Shown here piece by piece: positions 47,693 through 57,351 of a stretch of DNA of 64,000 nucleotides. The position numbers were made by a program, and so were the translations under genes. The stretch lies in the NCBI GenBank assembly GCA_026874595.1, contig CM049316.1:46936695-47000694 (forward strand), given 5' to 3'. Every line of letters starts with the position of its first letter. Position 1 is the stretch's first letter. Under the pieces are notes generated by a model. The model searched no databases. It was not told the DNA's origin and saw only the letters and a list, made by a program, of their open reading frames with translations. The stretch is from Sipunculus nudus (lineage: Eukaryota; Annelida; Sipuncula; Golfingiida; Sipunculidae).

Positions 47693-50336
47693 AGGGACCC
47701 ATGGGTCACGGCGCTCAGCTGTTATATATGATAAAAAATATGATTTGGGAAAGAGGCACATGCTTGTTTTGTGTGGTAATAAATATAAGCTTTATTATGA
47801 GTTGTTGGTGTTTAGCTATGTATGATTTTGATAGTATCTTTGGAGACAGGGAAGAGGATTGATTTCATTTATTTTATTAACAAATGGAGTGCTATTGTCA
47901 CACAGATTTTGACTTGGCCATAAAACTTATAAGCAGCACATATAATAAAAGAGTTTAACTATTTATTAAAATTTAATAACAAATATTGTGCCAATATTAT
48001 TTTTATTAAAAAAAAATAAGAAAATCATATGATTTTTTAAAATAAAATAGAACTGAAATGATTATTGAAATAATATTATAGAATATATTCATGAATGCAT
48101 TCATGAATACATTTTGAAAGTATCTGCACTGGTATTCAAATACTTTCATTTTTACCTGAATTCCTATTCTTATGCAATAAAATTTTTTAATGCAGTACAT
48201 ATTCATATTCGTATTCAAATACATTTGCAAAGCATTCACACCATGTCTAGTATTTATTCAGTTTTAGCCAAACAATGATGTTGAGAATCCAGAATATACA
48301 AAATTCACAAATTTAAATAATGATCATAAGTACCTGGTTTTATGGCTTTTATTTATGTTAAAAAAAATAAATGTAATATATTCACTTTGGACTACTTTCA
48401 CATCAATCTACACACTAGACACAGTAGGAATCTAGATTAATATTATCAACTGCATCTTTGTCTATCATTAATTTCCTTCATATGATCCCTAATGATTAGT
48501 AATGAATAATATGATTTATTTTTTTATCATTAAAATTTCACTGAAAAATACCATAGGTGACTGCATGGTGTTATTTGGAATAACATTGACATTGACATTC
48601 TATCCATCCATACAAGATTCTTACATCATCAGTAACTGCAAGTTAATTTTCTGTTACTCATCAACTAACAAATTCCTTTTCTATAAATTTTTCTTAATTT
48701 GTTATAAAAAAAACAATACAAAATTAATAATTTTTTGTTTATTGTTATGTTGTTTTTCAAAACAACTACTAGATGAGTTCGGTTGGACACCTGGATCAAC
48801 TGTGGCTGGGCATCAGCTGCCTGGCTGCCCTAGTGTATGCTTCGCTCAAGCATGCATTATCTGATGAAAGGTCAACAAGGTCAACATACAGGTGACTGAA
48901 GAGGGGCTGGATTAAGCCTTGGTTGGACATGGTCTCATAAAAACATTAATAAAAGCTACAATATTTGGCCAATTTCTTTCAGCTTTCTAAACTAAAAAGA
49001 TGAAATCCTTATGTGTGCATAATATAAAAATTATATTAACAGTGCTCTCAGGAAACAAACGTGCCATGGTCAAAGTTGGGCAAAATTTAAGGTACTAATT
49101 TTATATTTATACTAATAACTTATAAAATTTGAAAACTTCAGAACTAATTTTTGGTATTCAATTGAATCTTGATTAAATAATGTTACATCCCTGACAAAAA
49201 ATCTCTAGCTTCAGCAATCCTCTTGTTAAGGGAGTAAATATATTTCTTGATTTTTTAAAAAGTGCATTATGTTTGGGCCCATAACTTAAAACAATTACGC
49301 AATACTGACATAATTTCTGGCATGTGCATAGCGAATGTATAGAAAAATATGTATATTATATATGATCAAAGTCAGATCAGTGGTTTTGATATTAGGCAGT
49401 CTTACAGTGGAACAATGGGTTTTTAATGGAAAAATGAAGTTTTTCATTAATATTTCGAAGGAATAAAGTCCTAGTGATCAAATTCTTGGCATGGTAGGGG
49501 ATTTTGGAGACATCTAACCGTATGCTAAATTTAAGGAACTTAGAGCTGAAGCTGGGGAGCTGAGCTCTAGCAAACTGCATAACACTAGCTTGATGTAAAA
49601 TTGATGTGACATGGTGCTTGAAAACTTGAATAAAATCTACAGTTTTTGATCAACTGGTTTCAAATTTTTGGTGTTAACAGACAAAATGCTAACAAAAATT
49701 TGCTGTGAAAATTAAATCCACAGTACTTACAGGAAAAAAACGTGCCATGGTCAAACTTGGGCAAAATTTAAGGTACCAATTTTATATTTTTGCCAATATT
49801 TAAAAAAATTTAACAGATTTTGATCTTATTTTTGGTATACAATTAAATTTTGATCAATTAAAGTTGTATTACTGAAAAAAGTCCCTACCCTTAACACTTT
49901 TGGTCTTAAATGACCAAATATCTTTCCTGATTTTTTTACAAAGTCCATTATGTTTGGGCCCATAACTTTTTTAAATTAAATAATACTGACTTAATTTCTG
50001 GCATGTACATAGGAACTCTATAGAGGCATATTTATGGTAAATATGAAGAAAACCAGATGAGTGGTTTTGATATTAGGCAGTCCTGAAGTGTGAAAATAGA
50101 TTTCTAACAAAAAATTGAGGTTTTTCCTTAAAATCTCAAGGGAATGAAGTCCTATTGACCCAATTTTCGGCATGGCAAGAGATTTTGGGGACATCTAACT
50201 GTATGGCGAATTTCAGATTCGTAGGTCCAATGGTGTGGAAACGTGCCAGTCTTATGGACAGACATCCGGACAGACGGACGGACGACGAACAATGGACCAC
50301 GACTATAGCTCAGATGACTTATAGTCAGCTGAGCTA
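47692..50336. mobile_element. Dispersed repeat element (CGCTCAGCTG...GGACGGACG...TCAGCTGAGC family), copy 2
   Basis: It opens AAGGGACCCATGGGTCACGG, then CGCTCAGCTG, and closes with a GGACAGACGGACGGACGACG run followed by ATAGCTCAGATGACTTATAG, TCAGCTGAGCT; the ends are short inverted repeats (CTCAGCTG / CAGCTGAG) and the right end folds as a hairpin. It contains a direct duplication of about 690 bp (49050-49570 against 49735-50235), with shared landmarks CGTGCCATGGTCAAA, TTATGTTTGGGCCCATAACT and TGATATTAGGCAGTC. No long open frame was found. The family looks like those common in mollusc genomes (inference). Confidence 0.6.
48869..48883 (+). promoter_or_regulatory. Perfect DR3 half-site pair
   Basis: AGGTCA, ACA, AGGTCA form an exact direct repeat with 3-bp spacing inside the dispersed element in LIM-gene intron 2. 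DR3 is the classic VDR-type spacing, and related receptors exist in invertebrates. Confidence 0.25.
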
Positions 50337-51479
50337 AAAATACCATATTCGACATAATGAACACCGCTACCGTAATGAGCACTCACCATGAATTTTCGAG
50401 GGCTCTCCTTGTGAAAACAGAAGGAATGAGCCATTCTCCCCATAAAGCTATGGCAGTCACAGCTATTATTCCACGTCGCTTGAGGATTTTGATGGTGTAA
50501 AATTATGTCAGGTTATCCCAAGCCCATATATATTGGCTATAGACAAAGGAAATTTTCCCTAATATTAGCACCTTAAAGTTTCCCCCAAAAAGGTCATATC
50601 TTTACCTAGAACAGCACCATATTGATATGATGAAATCGCTTTCTGTCCTTAATATATCTAAATGATCTATGTACTGTGGAAGGGAATTTCAGTGTTCTTG
50701 CATGTGCTTATCAGCGTTCTGGTTATGTTAATCTTGAGGAAAATGTTGCCATATATGGTCATGTTAGTTCACTAACTTTTGCCTAGTTTTATGTCAAAAT
50801 ATGATGATTTGGCCGGCTTAAATTGAGAGATTAACGTTGTTATAAAAAGTTCAAGAGTTTGAAGCCTGACAGCACCTTTCAGGCCACATAAACGTTTGTT
50901 TGTTTTGACACATGGATACTGTGTTAGGTTTTCAGCAAGTAACAGCTGACGTCAGACTGCCTAGTTCCTCAGATATGTTATGATATGAATGGTCTCTTCA
51001 TCCTTTCGTTTGACTGTATCAACAGAGCTCTGGGTAACTTTGGCTGTTACCGAGCCTCACAGTTGTTTGAGCCGATGGGAATGATTGGCAAACAGGCAAG
51101 TCATGTGGTCAATGACTGTTACATTTTACATGTGGTGCCCCCTGGATATAACATGGTGCACTAATACACACACTGACAGCCATGCTGCCTCAGAGGGTCA
51201 ACTGCACCTAGGTCAAGGCGGGGCCTATCTGCATTTGTGCGGCGTGTGTATCCAGGATCCTGCAGGGAGAGCGCACAGAAGCTAGAGCTAGGCGTGGCCT
51301 TGATAAAAGTAATAATCTCACCATGACGCTGTCAACAGGAGGCCAATTCAAGCTTAGAAAGCAATCAGACCAGCGTTTCTCACTTGGGTCAAGTTGTTTT
51401 GAAAGTGATGTTCATGATGTTCGTCCGTTGCTTTGCGAAGATGACCATGATGATCAAGGTTTTGTAATTGATCTAATTG

Positions 51480-52000
51480 ATCCCTGTATGCACACATCCT
51501 GCATATATCCACCCTGTATACATGTACCCTGTATGCACATATCCTGCATATACCTACCCTGTATACATGTACCCTGTATGCACACATCCTGCATATACCC
51601 ACCCTGTATACATGTACCCTGTATGCACACATCCTGCATATACCCACCCTGTATACATGTACCCTGTATGCACACATCCTGTATATACCCACCCTGTATA
51701 CATGTACCCTGTATGCACACATCCTGTATATACCCACCCTGTATACATGTACCCTGTATACACGCATCCTGTATGTATCCATGTGCACCCTGTATGCATG
51801 TATGCTGTATACAAGCATCTTGTATATATACCCCCCTCTGTATACATGTACCCTGTATGCGTTCATCCTGTATATACCCACCATGTATTCATGTACCCTG
51901 TATGTGTTCATTCATCCTGAATATACCCACCGTGTATACAAGTCCCCTATATTGGTTCATCCTGTATATACCCACCCTGTATACATTTACCCTGTATAAC
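51480..52000 (+). repeat. 45-bp minisatellite built of three 15-bp subunits, about 11 copies
   Basis: The unit is CCCTGTATGCACACA, TCCTGCATATACCCA, CCCTGTATACATGTA: three related 15-mers in a higher-order 45-bp period. The first copies are nearly identical and the 3' copies degenerate from about 51770 on. Because both periods are multiples of three and stops are rare in the unit, several frames on both strands stay open (for example 51323-52006 plus, 51354-51911 minus), giving Cys/Pro/Tyr-rich 15-residue repeats. I regard these as a by-product, not genes, since the array lies in an intron of the LIM gene and no start context or family supports them. Confidence 0.93.
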
Positions 52001-52209
52001 CTGTAAAAACTCCATCCCTCACCTCTGACTGACTTGATATGTTAGTGATTTTGATGGTCTTTTCAGAAACAAAAGTAAGTAACAGGGTAATAATGTATTG
52101 TGTGTTATAACTGCTACAATATCAGCCTGTGTAAGTCCCTCAGGAGGTGTGACATGAACCTCACTGATCTTAAACTAAGACCCTGTCATAGCCCTGCCTT
52201 GGCTTTACT

Positions 52210-52387
52210 ATTTGCATTTACTAATAAATTGCTTAAAATAAAACAGTATTCCATATATCGATTGACTTAACTAAGTGCCAACCCCTAATACTAAAGCCCT
52301 GTAAGTCTGTATTGCGAATCATTAATATCTGCATATTTAGGCATCACAAGGCTCATTGAGGAACTGACAATTCCCCTGCATTTGCAT
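52210..52387 (+). promoter_or_regulatory. Two octamer (ATTTGCAT) motifs
   Basis: Exact POU octamers at 52210-52217 and 52380-52387 on the same strand, 170 bp apart, in LIM-gene intron 2. The second lies in CCTGCATTTGCATATCAGG, a partly palindromic context. Candidate enhancer only. Confidence 0.25.
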
Positions 52388-53676
52388 ATCAGGCCGTCAC
52401 ACCTCATGTGAATGGCATCGTTGCTATGAGAATGCCAACAGTCCCACAGCTCAACCCGCTTTGTTACATTTGCACTGAAATCATTTATTCTGGTAGTCTA
52501 CACTTGGACCTTCAAGTCCTATAATATGTCTCTGCTGAACGAATATTACAGTCCATCGGCAAAATGTAAGTGCATATTGTAGACACTATCGCAACAATTT
52601 TGTAATGACAGGTCCAGTAAAATTCCCTCAGCCTAGATGACAGAAGCAGCTGGCAGCATTTGTGTGAACCTGTCTGTGAATTAACTGCCTAATTGCCACT
52701 CGCGAATCGTGATCGTTTCAGTCAGCCGGTACATTTTGACTGCGCTCAGCCCGTGTGCACCTGAATATCTCACACCGATTGGCTGAGCCAGAGTTTGTTA
52801 AGCCTATGTTATGTTTAAACAGGCCCACTTTGAAGAGAGGTGGTCCGATAAACGATAACACCAAAGCTGAAGGTTATAGTGTTTTCAAGTCTCGCTGAAC
52901 TCAACATAAGCGACGGCCTAAAAATATTAAGACTGATTAAATGGGAATATTAGTAGCCAACTGGAAGCCCGAAATAGGTGATGACAGAATGAACCATGAA
53001 AGTTTTGAAAAAGATTCTGGGAAAGACCACTGCTGACATCACTGGTAAAGACCTTAGTTCAGCGAGGCCGTGATGTGTGGCCCTGACCGTCCCATAATAA
53101 CTGGAGTTTACCAGTTGATGACTAGTTGGCCAGAGAGCCCTACTTTAGTTATATAATTTGCCTCGAGATGGGAGTACCTGTTCTTAGCTTTGCGACAAAG
53201 CCAAGTCTGATGACTCTGTTAGTGGGAGGAATTATGTCCTAACCATTTCATCAACTTGGCCAGTCTATTTCTGTCACTGAGTGGTCTAGACCAAACAATG
53301 ATGCATCAACAGATGAAGTTTCCCAGCACTGTGATCACATAATGAACAGGATGAAAGCTAATAAACAATCTTTCTGTTATACACAGCAGCACATAAAATA
53401 AGCTAACTCCATTACTGACAGGCTTCTCATGAGCCGAGCACTCAGGAAGTAAGATAAGCACCAATTATCACGTGGGTACACACCAAGCACAGGATATATG
53501 AAAAATACATCCAATCATAGCGACCATCCATCACTACAGGAATTCCCTGCCAGCTGAGGAGAGCTTGGATCTGGTGACTGGTGGCTCTGTGTGTTTGTGC
53601 TGCTGTGCTCTTTCAGCGTGGTTTTTACTGTGTTGACACGGAGCTTGATATTAAAGTACAAGTAAACACCACTTAC

Positions 53677-53739
53677 CATTTCCATGATGAGGTGGTCACA
53701 CACCGCACATTTTTCAGCTGTCTGCTGGAACCCTGAATA
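53677..53739 (-). CDS. jub: Ajuba/WTIP-family LIM protein, exon for LIM1-LIM2 linker and start of LIM2
   Basis: A 63-nt exon, phase 0 at both ends, with a CCCTGCAG acceptor and a GTAAGTGG donor. Its 21 residues, starting YSGFQQTAEKCAVCDHLIME, contain the first two zinc-ligand cysteines of LIM2 (CAVC). The YSGFQxxAEKCxVCxHLI segment following a LIM1 that ends EEDYL is the family signature. Being symmetric, it could be skipped in frame with loss of LIM2 folding. Confidence 0.96.
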
Positions 53740-54303
53740 CTGCAGGGAATAAAACATCAGATCATATAGCATAAAGTCTTGTCTGACTCAGCACATACAG
53801 ACATACCACAGTAAACCCCATCCCCCAAAACCTCCGCTTCACATCCAGCTGGAATTATTTATTATCATAACTAAAAAATTCATTAATTATGTTTTAAATC
53901 TAGATGAAATGAACCTTGCAGAATCTTTCTGACTGTGAGAAAGCTGAATGGTGTGACTGGTCAGGCGTTCCTGTTAATAAGGTGGTCATACTTGCACATT
54001 CATTTTACATACCACCACACTGAATACCCAGGGCAGTTGCAATGACCAGGAGATAATGAGCCACTTTGACAGACTAGTGCTACACAATCACTGTTAACTT
54101 GACAATTTTGGGTCTGACGTTAATCATAGATAAATACAAACTACACAGAGGACTACACTGCACTACACCTGTACAAAGAAATTTTGTCAGATATTAAGTA
54201 AACATATCAATGCACATTTTAGAATCATAAATAGATTTTGATATAACACAGTGATACTACTGGTATTCTGCTTCCATTAGAACTGGTTAAATGTTACACA
54301 TAC
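53740..54303 (-). other. LIM-gene intron 1 (of this window)
   Basis: A 564-bp intron with donor GTATGTGT at 54303 and acceptor CTGCAG at 53740-53745. It is AT-rich and no repeats were noted. Confidence 0.92.
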
Positions 54304-54473
54304 CAAGTAGTCTTCTTCACAGTACACTTTTCCGTGGACGTTGTAGAAGGCCTTCCCTCGGAGCGTTCGACCACACGAACAGCACACAAAGCAGCTCGTG
54401 TGGTATAAGTTACCCATGGCCTGACAGGCCTCTGCCGCACCCATCACCTTTTCCCCGCATGTAAAACACTGTC
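54304..54473 (-). CDS. jub: Ajuba/WTIP-family LIM protein, exon for LIM1
   Basis: A 170-nt exon beginning after a TTGTTACAG acceptor with two bases of a split codon (xGA, probably Gly) and ending in phase 0 at TTG|GTATGT. It encodes all of LIM1: [20 protein letters not shown] to YCEEDYL, with zinc ligands C2, C5, H24, C27, C30, C33, C51 and D54. [17 protein letters not shown] is diagnostic for Ajuba, LIMD1 and WTIP. The preceding pre-LIM exons (usually long, Pro/Ser-rich and disordered) were not found downstream on this strand up to 64000. Odd feature: the acceptor and first exon bases are the unit of the minisatellite lying directly upstream (54474-55411). Confidence 0.96.
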
Positions 54474-55411
54474 CTGTAACAATCAGAGTTAGATGTAAAA
54501 CACTGTCCTGTTTTAGTAAGTTACATGTAAACACTCTCCTGCAACAATCAGATAAATGTAAAACTCTGCCCTGTAACAGAGCTACATGTAAAACACTGTC
54601 CTGTAACAATCAGTTACATGTAAACACTGTCCTTTAACATTTGGAGCTACATGTAAAACACTCTCCTGTTACAGTCAGTTACATGTTAACACTGTCCTGC
54701 AACAATCGGTGCAACGTGTAAACACAGTCCTGTAACAATCAGAGCTACATGTAAAACACTGTCCTGTAACAATCAGTTACATGTAAACACTGTCCTGCAA
54801 CATTCGGAGCAACATGTAAAACGGTCCTTTTACAATCAGAGCTACATGTAAAACACTGTCCTGAACATATACAGCTACATGTAAAACACTGTTACAGTCA
54901 GCTACATGTCAACACTGTCCTGCAACAACCAGTTACATGTAAACACTGTCCTGCAACAACCAGTTACATGTAAAACACTGCCCTGTAAAAGAGTTACATG
55001 TAAAACACTGTCCCGTAACAATCAGTTACATGTAAAACACTGTCCTGTAACAATCAGTTACATGTAAACACTGTCCTGTAACAATCGGAGCTACATGTAA
55101 ACACAGTCCTGTAACAATCAGAGCTACATGTAAAACACTTTCCTGTAACATATACAGCTTCATGTAAAACACTGTCCTGTTACAGTCAGTTACATGTAAA
55201 CACTGTCCTGCAACAATCAGTTACATGTAAAACTGCCCAATAACAGAGCTACATGTAAAACACTGTCCTGTAACATTCGGAGCTACATGTAAACACTGTC
55301 CAGTAACAATCAGAGCTACATGTAAAACACTGTCCTGTAAAGTATACAGCTACATGTCAAACACTATCCTGTAACTTATACAGCTACATGTAAAACAGTC
55401 CTGTAACAATC
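54450..55411 (-). repeat. Minisatellite (about 32-bp unit, roughly 30 copies) derived from the LIM1 splice acceptor
   Basis: In minus-strand sense each unit reads roughly CTGATTGTTACAG, GACAGTGTTTTACATGTA: the intron end, AG acceptor and first 17-18 exon bases of the LIM1 exon. The array runs seamlessly from that exon into the intron for about 950 bp. Units vary from about 29 to 34 bp, alternating AACAATCAGTT and AACAATCAGAGCT types, with GTTACAG or GTTGCAG acceptors mostly preserved. Frame is not conserved between units, though the LIM1 frame stays open through the first four copies (to 54609). Confidence 0.92.
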
Positions 55412-57338
55412 ACTATAACAAATCACATCATATGCATTCACCCACAGCTGTGCCCCATTGCAAACATTTCTAGGAGCCCAGTTGTATTACTTTTAGATAT
55501 TCTTGGCAAATTCATGAATTTTTAGTTATGAGATGTAAGTAAATTAAGGTCGCTGAGTAAACACTGGAACAGTGGTGTTCCTATATGCAATGACAGTATG
55601 AAGGAGATGGTATGCTTCAAGAAGGGTCTTAACATAATACTTTCAGGACCTAAGTATGTGCGCTGTATTTTTGATGGCCTCTGATGTACTTGCAAGGGAG
55701 CATGCTCATGCATCTAGGTTATGAAGAATGTGGTTGGCAGGAACTGAGAGAATGATATATTATAAAGACATGTGGTTGGGAGGGCTGTTCTGAATGACTG
55801 TAGCTGGTGAGACAGAGGGGCCCCTGCTGTTTTCTTATCTAGAGTTGTTTATATACATGTCTATGAGATAACTACAGGATCATCTTGGAAGATAAGGGCC
55901 TCCAGACAGAGCATACTTGATACAGGGACCAGCCATACAGCCTGCAGCAGCCTGATCCACTGAGTGTATATCATGTCTTGCCTGGCTACATGACCAATGC
56001 TGGCTGGTCAGTCAGACTGCAGCAACACAGACCTGATGTGATTGGCTGATGGGTAATACCTGATATATAAACAGCAGCACACATACAGCAGACTGCTGTC
56101 CCACAGGAAAACACTGCTTATTTGTACATAACTAATATCTGGGGCTGTAACTATACATACTCTCCCTAATGACACTGACAATACTTATCTCATGATATGA
56201 CACCGGATATTGCATTAATAATTATTGCATATAAAGTATATTATAGTTTTGACTTAACTAAAGTTCCTCCTTTTTCATAGAAAGATACTTTGTTTTACCC
56301 ACACCGTTCAAGATTAATCAACAATGCATCTGAAACTGTTCCACCAGTTGGTCTAATTGTGTGACCAGTCTTGTGCAGTTCAGTTCAGGTTTGATCATTG
56401 ATATTTCATCTTACACAGGGTTATATCACACTTGGAGATGCTTGTGAATATACATGTCACACTTCACAAGAGCTGATCACGTATTATCAGTACCTACACC
56501 GGGACTGCTGACAATACCAATATGGATATGTTCATGTTCAAATCTATGGTACACAGGTCTATCATCACAGCCCAGCTGATATCCCATGCTGTATCAGATA
56601 ATCCAAAATGATTACTCTCTCATCAGACTAAACAATTAAAGCGACCCAATGATCATGATACTCAGTTGGATATTAGGTAAACATTTATGTACTGTCTGCT
56701 GTGTTCAGGTGCTTTGCTCATGAAGTTGAACAGTGAAGATTCGGACAATGATTTCCCTATTCAACTATGGTTTTATGGATAACAAGGCCAAGGAATAGCA
56801 CCTAGATATTCATCATTTCACTCATAATTTCTCTTATCTGTCCCTATTCAACAATGTCTTCACAGGTGTAAGGTAAAGATATTCCCAGAGTACATCATGG
56901 CATACACAGGTGCTGTAATCAGCTCGATGTGCCTTAATTACCTGGTTTTATTAATAATTATTGTATTTTAAAGATGGAGGATATTCCCCCATATCTCCAT
57001 ATACTTTTAAAATTTAGTAAGATACACTGAAAGTCAGCATGTTATCACCTGTAATGTCTGGGGCAGGAAAATTAATAAATCTCATGTAAATGTGACCGGC
57101 AAGGCTTAAGGCTGGTAACTGAACTATTAGGAATATATTCAGCATGCTCCCAGCAGATGATTCACTGTTTTTGATGAGCCTTCATGTCAAACTGACAACT
57201 TGAGGATTATCCACCATCTTTAGAGGGCACTCTCAATCAGTCAGGACCAAAACCATTCATAAATGTTAAGCTGGGATGACTAACCCGATGGACCAGTCAC
57301 TGACTTTTCTTGCCTCAACCAATCAGAGGGGCACCTGA

Positions 57339-57351
57339 AGGTCAGAGGTCA
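57339..57351 (+). promoter_or_regulatory. Perfect DR1 half-site pair
   Basis: AGGTCA, G, AGGTCA: an exact DR1, lying outside any recognised repeat in the LIM-gene upstream intron. DR1 is the preferred spacing for RXR, HNF4 and COUP-TF type receptors. Confidence 0.35.

Larger units (their letters stand above)
47301..53676 (-). other. LIM-gene intron 2, 6.4 kb, repeat-rich
   Basis: An intron splitting LIM2, donor GTAAGTGG at 53676 and acceptor at 47301-47306. It holds a truncated copy of the dispersed family at about 47405-47445 (GGGCCCATGGGTGACGGCGC then TCGGCTG), a full element at 47692-50336, a 45-bp minisatellite (51480-52000), two octamer motifs (52210, 52380), and a somewhat GC-richer stretch at 52690-52800 with a CCGATTGGCTGAG (CCAAT-type) site. 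No protein-coding exon was recognised. Confidence 0.9.

Noticed and set aside
51323-52006. 227-residue open frame with Cys-rich repeats as a gene
   Set aside because: It is fully explained by the 45-bp minisatellite; several overlapping frames on both strands are equally open, it lies in a LIM-gene intron, and no known family or start context supports it.
54277-54609. Extended LIM1 open frame reaching 54609 as the real exon
   Set aside because: The part beyond 54473 is the splice-site minisatellite; family alignment starts at the acceptor at 54473. Use of repeat acceptors is kept as a hypothesis, not as annotation.
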